From: Oryzomonas sagensis
Lineage (GTDB): Bacteria > Desulfobacterota > Desulfuromonadia > Geobacterales > Pseudopelobacteraceae
Reading direction: 5' to 3'
NCBI RefSeq assembly: GCF_008802355.1
Contig: NZ_VZRA01000002.1
Coordinates: 219,642-283,641 of the forward strand
Length of the DNA: 64,000 nucleotides
Position 1 is the first letter of the stretch. Every line of letters begins with the position of its first letter. Of the stretch, positions 61,573 through 64,000 are shown piece after piece. Below the pieces are notes generated by a model that had not been told where the DNA came from, did no database searches, and was given only the letters and a program-made list of their open reading frames with translations. Both the position numbers and the translations under genes were made by a program.

Positions 61573-61676
61573 TCCTGGTAGCGCCTGCCTCAGACTTTTG
61601 TGCCGTTGGCGGCTTGCAGCCCTTTTGGGTCCTGGCCGGCGTTTCGCGCGGTTTCTTCTACCCACAAAAAAATGAG

Positions 61677-61692
61677 TTGACTGGTCAGTCAA
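61677..61692. promoter_or_regulatory. TetR operator 1
   Basis: TTGACTGGTCAGTCAA is a near-perfect 16-bp palindrome, 42 nt upstream of the tetR start. Operator 2 at 62444-62459 differs by one base, so the regulator likely binds both. Confidence 0.8.
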
Positions 61693-61734
61693 ATGGGGCT
61701 ACGGTAAAACCATAGCTTGTTGAGGAGCTATACG

Positions 61735-62358
61735 ATGAAAACGACGCAAACGGATACCAAAACGAAATTGATCGATGCGGCCATGGAGCTCATCTGGAAA
61801 GGGAGCTACGGTTCGGTCAGCGTTGACGACATCTGCCGGGCCGCCGATGTGAAGAAGGGGAGTTTCTACCACTTCTTCCCCTCCAAGGTGGACCTGGCCA
61901 TCGCCGTCATGGAGGAGTCCTATACGCTCTTGCAGCCGGAGCTGGACAGCATCTTTTCACCGGGCACCGAGCCCCTGGCCCGTTTCGAGCGCCTGGCCGA
62001 CGCCATCTACGAATTCCAGGCTCAGACCGCCGCCAAATACCATCAGGTGTGCGGCTGTCCCTTCACGTCCCTGGGCTCGGAGATGGCCGGCCAGGAGGCC
62101 GGCATCCGCGCCAAGTTCGCCGATATCGCCCACCGGAGGGAACGGTATTACGTGAATGCCCTGCGGGACCTGGTGGCGCTGGGGCAGTTGCCGGAGACCA
62201 CCGATGTCCAGGTCAAGGCCCAGGAAATTTATGCCTATATCGTCGGCCAACTGGTGATCGCCCGCATTGAGAACGATCTGGAACTGCTGAAGCGGGATCT
62301 GAAACCGGGGCTGCTGAAGATACTGGGAGCGGGGAACAGGACCGAAAAAGCCGCCTGA
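61735..62358 (+). CDS. TetR/AcrR-family regulator
   Basis: 207 aa from ATG 61735, TGAGGAGC upstream. The HTH (KLIDAAMELIWKGSYGSVSVDDICRAADVKKGSFYHFFPSKVDLAIAVME in sequence; recognition helix VKKGSFYHFF) is typical. The ligand domain has the conserved CGCPFTSLGSEM segment of a TetR_C subfamily. It should repress itself and the RND pump through the two palindromes. Confidence 0.94.
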   Translation: MKTTQTDTKTKLIDAAMELIWKGSYGSVSVDDICRAADVKKGSFYHFFPSKVDLAIAVMEESYTLLQPELDSIFSPGTEPLARFERLADAIYEFQAQTAAKYHQVCGCPFTSLGSEMAGQEAGIRAKFADIAHRRERYYVNALRDLVALGQLPETTDVQVKAQEIYAYIVGQLVIARIENDLELLKRDLKPGLLKILGAGNRTEKAA

Positions 62359-62410
62359 GGCGGCCCGGTCGGCTCTTTTACAACTCTATACGCCGTTTCG
62401 TCGCATCCCT

Positions 62411-62433
62411 GCCGCTTTCCAGCGGCATTTTTT
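62411..62433 (+). terminator. Terminator of the tetR gene
   Basis: GCCGCT-TTCC-AGCGGC followed by A and six T, about 50 nt after the stop and just before operator 2. Confidence 0.85.
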
Positions 62434-62443
62434 GACGCCTCTG

Positions 62444-62459
62444 TTGACTGACCGGTCAA
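62444..62459. promoter_or_regulatory. TetR operator 2, upstream of the RND operon
   Basis: TTGACTGACCGGTCAA; its reverse complement matches operator 1 at 15 of 16 positions. It lies between the tetR terminator and the efflux genes, at the expected promoter. Confidence 0.8.
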
Positions 62460-62594
62460 CTAGTAGACAGGGGAAAGATCCCGACGGGTTACGGGAACGG
62501 GGAAGAAACCGCAGATGAAACGGCAGCACAATCATACCGATAGACACTCACGGGGTGACGCAACCGGCCGCCCCGGACAGCAAGGAGAAAAGCC

Positions 62595-63812
62595 ATGGAA
62601 CATCTGACGAACAAGATCAGGAAACGCGCCGTCCTCGTGGGGCTTGGCGCGATAATCGCCCTCGGCGGGGCCGGCGTGGCCGCCTACCACATGGCCGCGA
62701 ACGTGAACGCCCAGCCGACCGCCGCGGCCCCGCCGCCCCCCCAGGTGGGCGTGGTGACGGTCAAGCCGCAGAACGTGCGCATCTGGTCCGAATTTTCCGG
62801 GCGGATGCGGGCCGTGGATTTTGCCGAACTGCGCCCCGAGGTGAGCGGGCGCATCACCGGGGTCCGCTTCAAGGAGGGGCAGATCGTGAAGGCGGGCGAG
62901 GTGCTGTTCGTCATCGATCCGCGCCCCTATGAGGCGGCCGTGGCCAAGGCCAGCGCCAATCTGGCCACGGCCCGGACCAACGCCGGGTTCGCCAGGACCG
63001 AGCGGGAGCGGGCCGCCAACATGGTGCAGACCCAGGCCATCGCCCAGCGCCTCTACGACGAACGGGCCAACGCCGACCGGGTCGCCCGGGCCGCCGTCCA
63101 GGTGGCCGAGGCGGAGCTGAAGCAGGCCCGCATCGACCTGGACCACGCCTACGTCAAGGCCCCCATCGGGGGGCGGGTCAGCCGCGCCGAGATTACCCTG
63201 GGCAACCGGGTGCAGGCGGGGGCGGGCGCGCCGCTGTTGACCTCCATCGTGTCCAACGACGGGATCTACGCCGACTTCGAGGTGGATGAGCAGACCTACA
63301 TGAGCAGCATCCGGGCCCATGCCGACACCCCGGCCAAGGAGCGCCAGGTACGCGTCGAGGTGACGGTGCAGGGAGACGAAGCCCATCCCTATCAGGGCAC
63401 GATCCAGAGCTTCGACAACCGCATCGACCCCGCCTCGGGGACCATCCGGGCGCGGGCCCGCTTCGACAACAGAAACGGCGCCCTGGTGCCCGGCATGTTC
63501 GTGGCGGTCCGCTTGGCCAGCAGCAGCGAAAACGCCGTGCTGCTGGTGCCGGAACGGGCCATCGGCACCGACCAGAGCAAGCGGTTCGTCTACGTGGTGG
63601 GGGACAACGACAGGGTCGCCTATCGGGAGGTCAGGCTCGGCCAGCAGGCCAGGGGCGAGCGGATCGTGCTCGCCGGGGTGCGGCCGGGGGACCGGGTGAT
63701 CGTTGACGGGGTGCAGCACGTGCGGCCGGACAGCACGGTGCGCGTCCAGGAGGTCGCCCACCAGCAGGAGCCGGACCGGCTGGCGGCAACGAGCCGGCAA
63801 CCAACGGAATAA
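62595..63812 (+). CDS. RND efflux periplasmic adaptor (AcrA/MexA family)
   Basis: 405 aa, AAGGAG upstream. N-terminal anchor (20-42), then the hybrid motif VTVKPQNVRIWSEFSGRM, lipoyl half SGRITGVRFKEGQIVKAGEVLFVIDPRPYEAAV, a helical hairpin (100-160), the second lipoyl half LDHAYVKAPIGGRVSRAEITLGNRV, the beta barrel and the MPD (AIGTDQSKRFVYVV). It joins the inner-membrane pump to an outer-membrane channel. Probably under TetR control. Confidence 0.95.
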   Translation: MEHLTNKIRKRAVLVGLGAIIALGGAGVAAYHMAANVNAQPTAAAPPPPQVGVVTVKPQNVRIWSEFSGRMRAVDFAELRPEVSGRITGVRFKEGQIVKAGEVLFVIDPRPYEAAVAKASANLATARTNAGFARTERERAANMVQTQAIAQRLYDERANADRVARAAVQVAEAELKQARIDLDHAYVKAPIGGRVSRAEITLGNRVQAGAGAPLLTSIVSNDGIYADFEVDEQTYMSSIRAHADTPAKERQVRVEVTVQGDEAHPYQGTIQSFDNRIDPASGTIRARARFDNRNGALVPGMFVAVRLASSSENAVLLVPERAIGTDQSKRFVYVVGDNDRVAYREVRLGQQARGERIVLAGVRPGDRVIVDGVQHVRPDSTVRVQEVAHQQEPDRLAATSRQPTE

Positions 63813-63830
63813 ACCGGGAAAGAGCGCGCC

Positions 63831-64000
63831 ATGAACCTATCCAAATTCTTCATCGACCGGCCGATCTTCGCCGGCGTGATCTCGGTCGCCATCCTGTTGG
63901 CCGGCCTGATCTGCATGTTCCTGTTGCCGATCTCGGAATACCCCGAGGTCGTGCCCCCTTCGGTCATCGTCAAGGCCCAGTTTCCGGGGGCCAACCCCAA
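63831..64000 (+). CDS. RND efflux permease, 5' part
   Basis: The first 56 codons are present. MNLSKFFIDRPIFAGVISVAI and FLLPISEYPEVVPPSVIVKAQFPGANP are the standard start of AcrB/MexB-type HAE1 pumps. It begins 18 nt after the adaptor stop and is cut by the window end. Confidence 0.95.
   Translation, partial: MNLSKFFIDRPIFAGVISVAILLAGLICMFLLPISEYPEVVPPSVIVKAQFPGANP

Overview
The window is a GC-rich chromosomal segment that reads like a Geobacter-type member of the Desulfuromonadota. This is inferred from gene content, not from any rRNA marker. The pointers are many hybrid histidine kinases, two GEMM-type cyclic-dinucleotide riboswitches, an HD-GYP protein, PilZ and EAL-HDOD proteins, a bacteriohemerythrin, secreted proteins of unknown function and dispersed palindromic repeats. 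No rRNA, tRNA or CRISPR array was seen.

Region 1 (1-9.1 kb) holds small metabolic and regulatory genes: an iron-sulfur aldo/keto reductase, a NimA-like flavoprotein, a DUF554 membrane protein, a tautomerase-HxlR operon with two palindromic operators, an AT-rich SH3-domain gene of foreign composition, a methyltransferase, an EamA transporter and a PAP2 phosphatase that seems to start at ATT. Region 2 (9.3-15.2 kb) has an HD-GYP protein followed by a glycosylation cluster: a TMTC-like protein with TPRs, a Dpm1-like GT2 and a GT39-like GT-C enzyme.

Region 3 (15.2-24.6 kb) is accessory DNA. Two paralogous XRE repressors with duplicated promoters face a truncated phage module (ribbon-helix-helix protein, YqaJ exonuclease, probable annealing protein, terminase small and large subunits, HTH protein). 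The phage genes are separated by three copies of a ~140-bp inverted-repeat element. A less GC-rich restriction-modification cassette (vsr-dcm-endonuclease) follows.

Region 4 (24.7-37.8 kb) carries envelope genes: a DUF4124/PLDc_N protein, a YgjV-family protein, a 47-residue membrane peptide, a secreted-protein/PDZ lipoprotein operon, a BI-1 family protein, an OmpA protein with two Ig-like repeats, MscS, a fibronectin-type lipoprotein, BioA and bacteriohemerythrin. The lipoprotein and a small Cys/His protein each lie behind a GEMM-I riboswitch with an overlapping or adjacent terminator. Region 5 (38-47.9 kb) is a signalling block: two paralogous hybrid kinases, an EAL-HDOD protein, a lone receiver and a third hybrid kinase.

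Region 6 (47.9-64 kb) contains a TraB/GumN protein, a DUF2845 protein, a HipBA toxin-antitoxin operon with a 16-bp inverted repeat, a TetA-like MFS pump coupled to a membrane sensor with a C-terminal Cys module, PssA, a repeat-tailed secreted protein, a solute-binding lipoprotein coupled to a fourth hybrid kinase, a PilZ operon, and a TetR-RND efflux locus with two matching operators. The RND permease runs off the window end.
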